DNA of 29,067 bases from an uncultured Clostridia bacterium. Lineage in GTDB: Bacteria > Bacillota > Clostridia > UBA1381. The notes beneath the pieces are model-generated. The model ran no database searches, was not told where the DNA came from, and saw only the letters and a list, made by a program, of their open reading frames with translations. Each line of letters begins with the position of its first letter. Positions within the stretch are counted from its first letter, which is position 1. Made by a program: the position numbers and the translations under genes. This document shows positions 1 through 7,308 of this stretch, piece after piece. The DNA is taken from assembly GCA_910585485.1 (NCBI GenBank), contig CAJUEZ010000021.1:1-29067 (forward strand), written 5' to 3'.

Positions 1-374
1 ATATCATTGCTTTCATATAGAGGATTTTGTTTTAAATCCAATCTTGGAGAATCTATATGCGCCCCGACAAGATTTAATCCTTCTTTTATATCATCGATTC
101 CTATAACAGCGAGCAAAATATTTTTTCCGCGGTTGATTTTATATACCTTGTCACCCGCTTTTAACTTCGATAGCTTATTAATGTCTGAAAAACCGTGAAG
201 CTGTGCCATTTTAATTGCATTTTCCACGCACTCTCTCTCAGTTTTTCCCTCGTCAAGAAACTCCCTGTACTCATCGCACAGCGCAAGCATCTCATCCTTT
301 TCTTTCTCCGTTATGCTTTCATATACATTTTTTCTCTTGTATGACAATTTTTCAAAAAGTTCTTTATCTGTCAT
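1..374 (-). CDS. M18 family aminopeptidase, N-terminal part (cut by window edge)
   Basis: Metallo-aminopeptidase of the M18 family, cytoplasmic, expected to trim N-terminal residues from peptides with a two-zinc site. Translating the minus strand from the ATG at 372-374 gives about 124 residues with no stop up to the window edge, so only the N-terminal quarter or so is present. Near the edge it reads GAHIDSPRLDLK followed by NPLYE. This is the first metal-site region of M18 enzymes, with His as the expected zinc ligand. The start is supported by a strong GGAGG site about 10 bases upstream. A promoter lies at 486-514, leaving a leader of about 105 nt. The gene is divergent from the DNA glycosylase. 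The catalytic C-terminal part cannot be checked. Confidence 0.85.
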   Translation of the reverse strand, partial: MTDKELFEKLSYKRKNVYESITEKEKDEMLALCDEYREFLDEGKTERECVENAIKMAQLHGFSDINKLSKLKAGDKVYKINRGKNILLAVIGIDDIKEGLNLVGAHIDSPRLDLKQNPLYESND

Positions 375-485
375 CTTATTTTACCTCCGTTTAATTATTA
401 TTTACACTCGCAAAAGCATATATTCTCACTCTAAAAGCAAAAGAAAAATGTGTCTTAATGTTACTTTTGGTTACATCGTGAGGTT

Positions 486-514
486 ATTATACCATAAATA
501 TATTAATTAGTCCA
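486..514 (-). promoter_or_regulatory. SigA-type promoter for the M18 aminopeptidase
   Basis: On the minus strand, TGGACT (509-514) is followed by a 17-bp spacer and a perfect TATAAT (486-491). TGG directly precedes the -10, making it an extended -10. Predicted transcription start is near 479. Confidence 0.65.
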
Positions 515-541
515 CAAATTACACAAACTTAATTTTAATAA

Positions 542-570
542 TTGATAAAATAATAACACTGTGGTATAAT
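542..570 (+). promoter_or_regulatory. SigA-type promoter for the DNA glycosylase; start site falls on the ATG
   Basis: TTGATA (542-547), a 17-bp spacer and a perfect TATAAT (565-570), with TGG directly before the -10 (extended -10). The usual start 6-8 bases after the -10 falls at 576-578, on the ATG at 577, so there is no room for a 5' leader or Shine-Dalgarno site. Confidence 0.75.
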
Positions 571-576
571 AATATC

Positions 577-1449
577 ATGGATGTAAAGAATATTGACAAT
601 AATTTGATTGTCACAGGATTGAGAGACTTTCACTTAAAACATATTTTTGATTGCGGACAATGTTTTCGTTTTAATGAAGTTTCCGAAAATACCTATTTCG
701 GAATAGCCAAAGGAAAAGCTCTTCTCATATCTCAGTCAGAAGACGCTATCACGCTTTATGACACCTGCGAGGACGACTGGAACAATATTTGGTTTGATTA
801 TTTTGATTTGAGCCGAGATTACGGTAAAATCAAAAGCAGGCTGTCTGAAGATAAAATAATGGAAGAGGCTATTTCTTACGGATCAGGTATACGTATTTTG
901 AATCAGGATTTATGGGAAGCGGTAATTTCCTTTATAATTTCCGCAAGCAATAATATTCCAAGAATCAAAGGAATAATTGAGCGGTTTTGCGAAAATTTTG
1001 GCAAACGTATTGAATATATGGGAAATACATACTATTCGTTTCCTGACGCGAATACGACAGCGTCGCTTTCAACAGATGATTTGGCCGTTATTCGAGCCGG
1101 ATTTCGTGATAAATATATATTGGATGCGGCAAAAAAATTTAAAAACGGAGAATTGTCAGATACCCATATCCATTCTCTTTCAACATATGACGCGAAGCAA
1201 GTTCTTATGAGTATAAACGGTGTGGGAAACAAAGTAAGCGACTGCATACTGCTTTTTGGTTTGGGACGTGTTGATTCCTTTCCTGTGGATGTTTGGATTA
1301 AACGCATTATGGAATACTGCTATTTTGACAGTGAGCAAAGTATAGAAACTATTTGCAGCTTTGCAAAAGATAAATTCGGGGATATGGGCGGGTTTGCTCA
1401 GCAATATTTGTTTTTCTACGCAAGAGAAAATAAGATTGGTACAAAATAA
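577..1449 (+). CDS. ogg: 8-oxoguanine DNA glycosylase, Ogg/HhH-GPD family
   Basis: Base-excision repair enzyme that removes oxidised guanine from DNA and can cut the resulting abasic site. The 290-residue protein starts with the Ogg N-terminal domain (DCGQCFRF near residue 25). It then has the helix-hairpin-helix GVGNKVSDC, with the catalytic Lys at 219, and SFPVDVW, with the catalytic Asp at 238, in the spacing expected for HhH-GPD lyases. The length fits clostridial and archaeal Ogg proteins with a complete N-terminal domain. The ATG at 577 has no Shine-Dalgarno site and lies 7 bases after a perfect -10, so the mRNA is probably leaderless. The next in-frame Met is far inside the N-terminal domain, so this start is the sensible one. 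The stop codon forms the first bases of a hairpin before the next gene. The family call is firm; the preferred lesion is inferred. Confidence 0.9.
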   Translation: MDVKNIDNNLIVTGLRDFHLKHIFDCGQCFRFNEVSENTYFGIAKGKALLISQSEDAITLYDTCEDDWNNIWFDYFDLSRDYGKIKSRLSEDKIMEEAISYGSGIRILNQDLWEAVISFIISASNNIPRIKGIIERFCENFGKRIEYMGNTYYSFPDANTTASLSTDDLAVIRAGFRDKYILDAAKKFKNGELSDTHIHSLSTYDAKQVLMSINGVGNKVSDCILLFGLGRVDSFPVDVWIKRIMEYCYFDSEQSIETICSFAKDKFGDMGGFAQQYLFFYARENKIGTK

Positions 1450-1476
1450 TATCATATCTGCCCACAGATATGATAT
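1449..1476. repeat. Perfect 12-bp inverted repeat after the glycosylase gene
   Basis: Arms at 1449-1460 (ATATCATATCTG) and 1465-1476, with a CCCA loop. It begins at the last base of the glycosylase stop codon. No T-run follows, so it is not a standard intrinsic terminator. The right arm contains the ATG at 1470, an otherwise possible start for the next gene. Confidence 0.85.
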
Positions 1477-1520
1477 ATAAATATTATGTGGGCGGAAAGG
1501 CATGGGGTTTTAAGGTGTTA

Positions 1521-2135
1521 GTGGATTTAAAAAGAATAGTTGCATATATATGCCCATTCTGCTCGAATATATCTTCAAAGTCACTTTCGATTTTTAATTT
1601 TTCGGGAGCGGACAAAATTCAACTTATATGCCCTACTCATGGATGTCATGAAACTTGCGTATATATCTCACAAAAGAATCATAAATACAGATTAGATATA
1701 ACTTGTCCGCTTTGCGGCGAAAAGCATACTTACAGCATATCTAAAGAAAACTTTTGGAATAAGAAGCTGTTTACCTATAAATGTCCGGCGGCGGGAATTG
1801 ATATATTCTTTGCCGGAGAAAAAAGAGAAGTTGAAAAAATCCTTGATGAAAACGCGGACATGTACTCTGATATGATTGATGATATAGACGATATTGGCGA
1901 TGACGCGGAGGATTCAGCTTTTAATATTTTATACGCTATAATAGAAAGACTTCACATTCTGAAAGATAATAATGAGATTTCATGTGTTTGCGGCGAGGGG
2001 AATATTGATCTTAACGTAGTTGAGGGAAATATAATTCTCTCATGTCCTCATTGCAATAAATCACGTATGCTGGAGACATCAGAAGATACATTGATACAAC
2101 TTTTGAATACAAATGCAATAGTTGTTGGTAACTGA
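1521..2135 (+). CDS. Cysteine-rich zinc-ribbon protein of unknown function
   Basis: I do not recognise a characterised family. From the GTG at 1521 the protein is 204 residues, soluble, with no signal peptide or membrane segment. It carries repeated Cys pairs typical of zinc ribbons: CPFC near residue 11, a CPTHGCHETC cluster, CPLC, and a C-terminal pair formed by CVCG and CPHC. Between the two ribbon regions lies a very acidic stretch around residues 110-135, rich in Asp, followed by a helix-like segment. The start is uncertain. GTG at 1521 has a weak AAGG site just upstream, and the conserved-looking sequence begins there. GTG at 1515 and ATG at 1470 are alternatives, but the ATG lies inside a hairpin arm. 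It sits between a repair glycosylase and aldolase with the same orientation. A nucleic-acid or protein-binding role is only a guess from the ribbons. Confidence 0.75.
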   Translation: MDLKRIVAYICPFCSNISSKSLSIFNFSGADKIQLICPTHGCHETCVYISQKNHKYRLDITCPLCGEKHTYSISKENFWNKKLFTYKCPAAGIDIFFAGEKREVEKILDENADMYSDMIDDIDDIGDDAEDSAFNILYAIIERLHILKDNNEISCVCGEGNIDLNVVEGNIILSCPHCNKSRMLETSEDTLIQLLNTNAIVVGN

Positions 2136-2139
2136 AAAT

Positions 2140-2160
2140 AAATAAATCTTATATTTATTT
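2140..2160. repeat. AT-only inverted repeat before the aldolase gene
   Basis: AAATAAAT (2140-2147) and ATTTATTT (2153-2160) around a 5-base loop. The stem is all A-T and no T-run follows, so it is weak as a terminator. No convincing -35/-10 pair for the aldolase gene was found in 2136-2198. Confidence 0.35.
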
Positions 2161-2198
2161 TATAGTATATTCACTTAATTTTAAGGAGGAAATTTAAA

Positions 2199-3062
2199 AT
2201 GTTAGTTTCAGCAACAGAAATGTTAAATAAGGCTGTCGCAGGCAAATATGCGGTAGGTCAATTTAACATAAACAACTTGGAATGGACAAAAGCAATACTT
2301 ATGACAGCGCAGGAAAACAATTCACCTGTAATTCTCGGAGTGTCAGAAGGCGCGGGCAAGTATATGACCGGATTCAAGACCGTTTCAGCTATGGTTAAAG
2401 CTATGATTGAAGAAATGAATATCACAGTTCCTGTAGCGCTTCATCTTGATCACGGTTCATATGACGGATGCTATAAATGTATTGAAGCAGGTTTCTCTTC
2501 TGTCATGTTTGATGGTTCGCACTTCCCCATCGAAGAAAATATTGCAAAAACTTCAGAACTTGTAAAAGTATGTCACGAAAAAGGTCTTTCCATAGAAGCC
2601 GAAGTTGGTTCAATCGGAGGCGAAGAAGACGGAGTTGTCGGTGCAGGAGAAATTGCTGACCCTGAGGAATGCAAGAAAATCGCTGATCTTGGTGTAGATT
2701 TCCTCGCAGCCGGTATTGGTAATATTCATGGTAAATATCCGGAAAACTGGAAAGGTCTTGATTTTGACGCGCTTGCAAAAACAAAAGAACTTATAGGTAA
2801 TCTTCCGCTTGTTCTTCACGGCGGCACAGGCATTCCGGCAGATATGATAAAGAAAGCCATATCTCTCGGCGTTGCCAAAATCAATGTAAACACTGAGTGT
2901 CAACTGTATTTCCAAGAGGCTACAAGAAAATATATTGAAGCAGGAAAAGACCTTGAAGGCAAAGGATTTGACCCAAGAAAACTCCTTGCTCCGGGTACAG
3001 AAGCTATTAAAGTAATAGTAAAAGAAAAAATGGAACTATTTGGCTCAATTAATAAAGCATAA
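2199..3062 (+). CDS. fba: Class II fructose-1,6-bisphosphate aldolase
   Basis: Cytoplasmic zinc enzyme of glycolysis and gluconeogenesis. It splits fructose-1,6-bisphosphate into dihydroxyacetone phosphate and glyceraldehyde-3-phosphate. The 287 residues match the short class IIB type of Firmicutes. HLDHG holds the catalytic Asp 84 and zinc ligand His 85. Further zinc-site residues are Glu 135 in EAEVGS, His 177 in NIHGKYP and His 207 in LHGGTG. The phosphate-binding NVNTE motif follows. The ATG is preceded by a strong AAGGAGG site at proper spacing. Substrate could be tagatose bisphosphate in relatives (GatY/KbaY), but the overall sequence and the absence of such pathway genes nearby favour Fba. 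A hairpin ends the gene. Confidence 0.95.
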   Translation: MLVSATEMLNKAVAGKYAVGQFNINNLEWTKAILMTAQENNSPVILGVSEGAGKYMTGFKTVSAMVKAMIEEMNITVPVALHLDHGSYDGCYKCIEAGFSSVMFDGSHFPIEENIAKTSELVKVCHEKGLSIEAEVGSIGGEEDGVVGAGEIADPEECKKIADLGVDFLAAGIGNIHGKYPENWKGLDFDALAKTKELIGNLPLVLHGGTGIPADMIKKAISLGVAKINVNTECQLYFQEATRKYIEAGKDLEGKGFDPRKLLAPGTEAIKVIVKEKMELFGSINKA

Positions 3063-3075
3063 TTTTGTAATTAAT

Positions 3076-3110
3076 AATCACCCCTTATCATAAGTTGATA
3101 AGGGGTGATT
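3076..3110 (+). terminator. 15-bp hairpin after fba that contains the next gene's ribosome binding site
   Basis: Perfect arms 3076-3090 and 3096-3110 with loop TAAGT, followed by only four T (3109-3112). The right arm carries AAGGGGTGAT, the Shine-Dalgarno site of the deacetylase, whose ATG starts at 3113. Confidence 0.8.
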
Positions 3111-3112
3111 TT

Positions 3113-3988
3113 ATGTATAAAAAAGTTAAAACTATGTCTATTATTATTTTTATAGCAATACTTTATTCCTGTGTTCTTGGTACATTGTTTCATTCCACAG
3201 TAAATATTCCCGCCTTATCTGATAACACCAAAGACGGTATAGAGTTACCTATTATTATGTACCATAGTATCCTTAAGGATTACGATATGTCCGGAAAATA
3301 TGTTATAACGCCTTCCGTATTAGAACAGGATATTCAGTATTTAAAAAATAACGGCTTTCATTTTATTTCCGCGCAAAATCTTATTGACTATGTGGATTCA
3401 GACATATCCCTACCTGAAAAACCTGTCATGCTGACTTTTGACGACGGCTTCTACAACAACTACACATATGTAAAGCCTCTGCTTGAAAAATACGATGCAA
3501 AAGCCGTCATATCGGTTGTGGGAAGTTATACAGATGAATATACAGAAAGCAATATAGCTAATACCGCTTATGGTTATTTACGTTGGACCGACGTCTGTGA
3601 TATGGTTAAAGATGAGAGAATTGATATTGGAAATCATTCATATGATTCACACTCAAACACAAATGGCAGAAACGGTGTGAAAAGGAAAAAAGGCGAAAGC
3701 GCAAGCGACTATAAGAATTTTTTCTTTGCCGATACGCAAAAGGCGCAGGACAAATTTCTTGAGAATACAGGCTTTTCGCCCATCATCTATACGTATCCAT
3801 TCGGCGCATACAACGATGAAAGCACGGATTATTTAAAAGAAATGGGATTTAGACTAAGTCTTTCATGCACAGAGAAAATAAACATAATTACCAAAGACCC
3901 TGACTGCTTGTTTTTATTAAATCGCTATAACAGACCAAGCGATATAGTTACCTCAGATTATTTTGAAAGAATACTCGGCAAACAATAA
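3113..3988 (+). CDS. Membrane-anchored polysaccharide deacetylase (NodB domain)
   Basis: Carbohydrate esterase family 4 enzyme that probably removes acetyl groups from peptidoglycan or another surface polysaccharide outside the membrane. The 291 residues begin with a short basic stretch and one hydrophobic segment (about 8-27), acting as signal anchor or uncleaved signal. The NodB domain follows. TFDDG has the catalytic-base Asp 110 and metal ligand Asp 111. NHSYDSH has metal-binding His 175 and His 180. YPFGAYND is the third motif. The ATG at 3113 is chosen over an in-frame TTG at 3095 because AAGGGGTGAT lies 5 bases before it. That ribosome site is inside the hairpin that ends fba. No separate promoter is seen, so expression probably depends on read-through from fba. 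The exact substrate is unknown. Confidence 0.9.
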   Translation: MYKKVKTMSIIIFIAILYSCVLGTLFHSTVNIPALSDNTKDGIELPIIMYHSILKDYDMSGKYVITPSVLEQDIQYLKNNGFHFISAQNLIDYVDSDISLPEKPVMLTFDDGFYNNYTYVKPLLEKYDAKAVISVVGSYTDEYTESNIANTAYGYLRWTDVCDMVKDERIDIGNHSYDSHSNTNGRNGVKRKKGESASDYKNFFFADTQKAQDKFLENTGFSPIIYTYPFGAYNDESTDYLKEMGFRLSLSCTEKINIITKDPDCLFLLNRYNRPSDIVTSDYFERILGKQ

Positions 3989-4013
3989 AGAGGGTTATTA
4001 AAATAACCCTCTT
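3988..4013. terminator. Bidirectional terminator between convergent genes
   Basis: 11-bp stem, arms 3988-3998 and 4003-4013 with loop TAAA, containing AGAGGGTTAT and its complement. It lies between the deacetylase (plus) and the LTA synthase-like gene (minus). T-rich sequence is modest on both sides. Confidence 0.75.
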
Positions 4014-4015
4014 CA

Positions 4016-5959
4016 CTATTCTTCTTTTCTTGTAATTAAATAATATTCGACATCTTCATACTTTTTAAGTTCCTGATTGGTTTTTAAGTCATTAGTGTTC
4101 CATACTCCGTCGCTGTCATAATGCCCCATAAGATTAAGCTGAGGTATTTTCTCACTTATTTTAGACGTGAACATTCCCAATTCATTCTTTGGTATCCCTG
4201 CAGTATCAAGAAGAAGATTTGATAAATAATTTGGACTTGTATGTATGTCGTTTTTACTTTCAATATCATAATTAGCCCATATAACAAAAGGTATAGTATA
4301 TCTTGTTTGTAACTCCTCTATGTCCACCTTTGATAACTGATTTCCGTATAGTTCCTCAAAAAACTCCTGTTCTACAGCCGGCTGATGGTCTCCAAACATA
4401 ACTACAATCGTTGGCTCATTATAATCTTTAAGATAAGTCAACAATTCCTCAAAAGCTTCATCACTTTCCTTTACAAGCGCTAAATACTGCTCTGTCTCCG
4501 GATATTCTCCTTTAAGATTTGTGATTTTAATCCCTTCAAACGCTGTTTCTTCATAATTATAGCCGCCGTGATTCTGCATTGTTACATTGAATATGAACAT
4601 TCTACCATCCGGATTTTTTGTGTTTAACTGATTAATAACTGCTTTATATGATGTATTGTCACTTAAATAGTGTCTTATATATTCCCATTCAGATTCGTTA
4701 ACATAAGAGTTAAGGTTGTCAATACTGATAAAATTATCAAAACCAAACAAAGAATATACTTTCTGTCGATTCCAGCATCTACCGTAATATGGATGTATCG
4801 CAACAGTGTCATATCCCAAATTAGCCATGTGCGATGGAAGTGATAAAGGATATTTCTTTGTTATATACTGCAAATACGGAGTTGAGCCGGATGGTAACAT
4901 TCCCATTGATAAACCGGTAAGAAACTCAAATTCTGTATTGCAAGTATTTCCTCCAAACGGAGACACCAACAGTTCCCCTTTTACTGTATTTTCCTCCAAG
5001 TCCCTTATGAATGGCATATAATCTTTTTCCGTTTCAAAATCACCAACCACGCTTAAATCAGAAAAACTCTCATTCATGATAGCTATTACGTTCGGCATGT
5101 TTTTAATATCAGTGACAACGGTCTCTTTTTTTTCGGAGTTTAAAAGCTTGTCCGCTGATTCTTCTCTATACCCATCAGGGCGGTGAAGAATCATTTTTCG
5201 TATATTGATATAAAAGCTATATACTGTGCCATGCGTATTGTTTGCATGATACTGGTCAAAAAAGTCCATTTCAATGTCGGAATAATCCACAAAAGACATG
5301 CACAATACAAACATGAGCGCCACAGCCACTCCGGATACGGGCAAGACAAGATTTTTCATTCTAAATTTCAGTTTGAATGAAAATTTAGCCGCAAGCGCTA
5401 TAACAAAACTTGCTATAATCGTTACGACAATCATTTGATATTTTAGCTGAAAAGTGTAATTACCCAAAACATGCACAGCTGTTCCAACCGCAAGAAAATC
5501 TATAGGAATAAGCGGTGTTCCTCTGAATATGGATACGATAAATATTGAAATATTGAATGAAAATGATAATACTACCGTTATAATAGCCGACCACCTTAGA
5601 CTTCTTGTAACACCCAGAACAAGTATCATTAAGACAGCGTAAAATAGCACATTAATAAAATATATTCCAAAAGAAAACTCAGCCGAACCTGCAAGAATCA
5701 TAGAAATTTGCATGCAAAAAAACGGCATAAGCGTAAATACTACTATAGAAATAATCCTATAAAGCTTTTCCGATATATTTATTTCCAGTGCGATAAGAGC
5801 CCAAATTCCGATAGTCGTTGCATATGATGCCAAATACCAAAAGTAGTCGAATTTATTATCAGCCCAAAATAGTCCTGTGTTAACTCCTATCCACGTCCAA
5901 AGTGTTATAGCCAAAATGCTTGCACAAAGAGTCCATGGCCATTTTTTAAATGAAATCAT
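4016..5959 (-). CDS. LTA synthase-like sulfatase-fold membrane protein
   Basis: Polytopic membrane protein with an extracellular sulfatase-fold domain, the architecture of lipoteichoic acid synthases and related glycerophosphate transferases that move glycerol-phosphate from phosphatidylglycerol to a glycolipid or glycan. The 647 residues start with several membrane segments up to about residue 220. The globular domain follows, with IMNESFSD (metal ligand Glu 297), GGNTCNTEF (Thr 339 in the position of the catalytic Thr) and MFGDHQP (Asp 524 and His 525 as metal ligands). The catalytic set looks intact. The start ATG has a GGTGGAG site upstream and a good promoter at 5993-6021. It forms its own transcription unit ending at the hairpin around 4000. 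Whether it makes true lipoteichoic acid or decorates another polymer cannot be told. Confidence 0.88.
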   Translation of the reverse strand: MISFKKWPWTLCASILAITLWTWIGVNTGLFWADNKFDYFWYLASYATTIGIWALIALEINISEKLYRIISIVVFTLMPFFCMQISMILAGSAEFSFGIYFINVLFYAVLMILVLGVTRSLRWSAIITVVLSFSFNISIFIVSIFRGTPLIPIDFLAVGTAVHVLGNYTFQLKYQMIVVTIIASFVIALAAKFSFKLKFRMKNLVLPVSGVAVALMFVLCMSFVDYSDIEMDFFDQYHANNTHGTVYSFYINIRKMILHRPDGYREESADKLLNSEKKETVVTDIKNMPNVIAIMNESFSDLSVVGDFETEKDYMPFIRDLEENTVKGELLVSPFGGNTCNTEFEFLTGLSMGMLPSGSTPYLQYITKKYPLSLPSHMANLGYDTVAIHPYYGRCWNRQKVYSLFGFDNFISIDNLNSYVNESEWEYIRHYLSDNTSYKAVINQLNTKNPDGRMFIFNVTMQNHGGYNYEETAFEGIKITNLKGEYPETEQYLALVKESDEAFEELLTYLKDYNEPTIVVMFGDHQPAVEQEFFEELYGNQLSKVDIEELQTRYTIPFVIWANYDIESKNDIHTSPNYLSNLLLDTAGIPKNELGMFTSKISEKIPQLNLMGHYDSDGVWNTNDLKTNQELKKYEDVEYYLITRKEE

Positions 5960-5992
5960 TATAAAATCTCCACCAAAATTTTAATATAAAAT

Positions 5993-6021
5993 ATTGTAAC
6001 ACATATATCGCAATTATTCAA
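5993..6021 (-). promoter_or_regulatory. SigA-type promoter for the LTA synthase-like gene
   Basis: Minus strand: TTGAAT (6016-6021), 17-bp spacer, TACAAT (5993-5998), with TGT directly before the -10 (extended -10). It lies about 34 bases before the start codon. Confidence 0.7.
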
Positions 6022-6050
6022 GATAAAAACGGAAGTTGTAATTATATTCT

Positions 6051-7253
6051 TTATTTTTCCCTTATGATTTCCAATGCTTTTTGAAGCTGTGCATCCTTGT
6101 CATGTTCAATCAGTGATACGTATGAATTATTAAATTCTTCGTACAAATCAACTTTAACATCCGGTTCAATACCTTTTTCATGAATACAAATTCCGTTTGG
6201 CGTATAGTATTTCGCTGAAGTTAGAGAAATTCCCGAACCATCACTGAATGAATATACATTCTGCACTATTCCTTTTCCATAGCTATTCTGCCCTACAATC
6301 ACAGCTTTGCCATAGTCCTTCAGCGCACCTGTCAAGACCTCGGAAGCGCTTGCGCTGTTTTTATTTATCAGTACTACTAAAGGAATATCAATATAGTCAT
6401 TATCTGAGTTGTAATATTTCGTTTCCCCGTTTTTATATTCCATGTATGTTATTGTGCCTTCGGGAAGCAGTTCATCAGCGATGTTGCATACCTCTGTCAA
6501 AACTCCGCCCGGATTATCTCTTAAATCGATAATCAATTTTTTCATTCCGCTATTTTGAAGTTTTGACATGTTTTCTTTAAATTCTGTATATGTGCTCTGT
6601 TCTCCGTTTTCTGACTGCATGTTAAAGCCTGTGATTCTCATATAACCTATATCATCTTCCAACATTTCAGATTTAACAGATTCTGAAGTGAGCGTCTTCC
6701 TTTCAACATCGATACTAATTTCTTCACTATTTCTTATAATTGACAAATTAACAGAAGTTCCCTCTTTACCCTTCTTTATAGCATTAACCGCTTCCGACAT
6801 TTTATCGCCGCTGTATTCAACACCGTCTACGGCTTTGAGTATATCACCGGGCACGATTCCGGCATTAAAAGCAGGTCCATCCTCGACTGACGATATGACT
6901 TCAATCAAATTGTCGTTATTAATTCCAACCACTATCCCTATCCCCACATAATCATCCTGAATATTACTAATATAAGATGAAAACTCAGAGGCGGGATAAT
7001 AATGAGTATACGGTTCATTCAGACCGTCAACGTATGCCTTAACGGCATTTTCACGCAATTTATCACCATCAATATCATATAAATACTCTCTGTCCAAAAT
7101 AGTGTTCACCGTTTTCAGTTTTTTGGCAAACTCAATCTCATCGTCTCCTGACGGCAAAAGAATAAACAGAGCGTCTTTGGCAAACGAAGTAAGAACACTG
7201 CTTACAATCGCGGTAATAATAACAGTTAATACTATTTTTTTCTTTCCAGTCAT
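6051..7253 (-). CDS. S41 family C-terminal processing protease (CtpA/CtpB-like)
   Basis: Serine protease of the carboxy-terminal processing group, secreted or membrane-tethered, acting outside the cytoplasmic membrane. The 400 residues open with a Lys-rich start and one hydrophobic segment, followed by a linker helix and a PDZ domain (about 90-185). The S41 core follows: DLRDNPGG, then NKNSASASE with the catalytic Ser as the middle Ser of SASAS, and the catalytic Lys 25 residues later in YGKG. This spacing equals that of E. coli Tsp. The ATG at 7253 is preferred over the upstream TTG at 7271, because AAGGAG lies at 7263-7268. It starts directly after the cdaR-like terminator without an obvious promoter. 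CtpB relatives act in sporulation signalling, but nothing here proves that role. Confidence 0.92.
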   Translation of the reverse strand: MTGKKKIVLTVIITAIVSSVLTSFAKDALFILLPSGDDEIEFAKKLKTVNTILDREYLYDIDGDKLRENAVKAYVDGLNEPYTHYYPASEFSSYISNIQDDYVGIGIVVGINNDNLIEVISSVEDGPAFNAGIVPGDILKAVDGVEYSGDKMSEAVNAIKKGKEGTSVNLSIIRNSEEISIDVERKTLTSESVKSEMLEDDIGYMRITGFNMQSENGEQSTYTEFKENMSKLQNSGMKKLIIDLRDNPGGVLTEVCNIADELLPEGTITYMEYKNGETKYYNSDNDYIDIPLVVLINKNSASASEVLTGALKDYGKAVIVGQNSYGKGIVQNVYSFSDGSGISLTSAKYYTPNGICIHEKGIEPDVKVDLYEEFNNSYVSLIEHDKDAQLQKALEIIREK

Positions 7254-7273
7254 CGTTATAATCTCCTTCAAAA

Positions 7274-7301
7274 AAATATAGGGGGAATGCCCCCTATATT
7301 T
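7274..7301 (-). terminator. Intrinsic terminator after the CdaR-like regulator
   Basis: Perfect 12-bp stem (arms 7274-7285 and 7290-7301, five G-C pairs, loop of four). On the minus strand it runs into seven T, a classic intrinsic terminator. The S41 ribosome site follows within about 5 bases. Confidence 0.9.
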
Positions 7302-7308
7302 AGTATTA

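Noticed and set aside
313..510. 65-codon plus-strand frame in the aminopeptidase-glycosylase gap
   Set aside because: It overlaps the aminopeptidase start and leader on the other strand, has no ribosome site and no recognisable protein features.
3095..3112. Longer deacetylase start at a TTG
   Set aside because: The ribosome binding site lies between this codon and the ATG at 3113, so the ATG is the real start.
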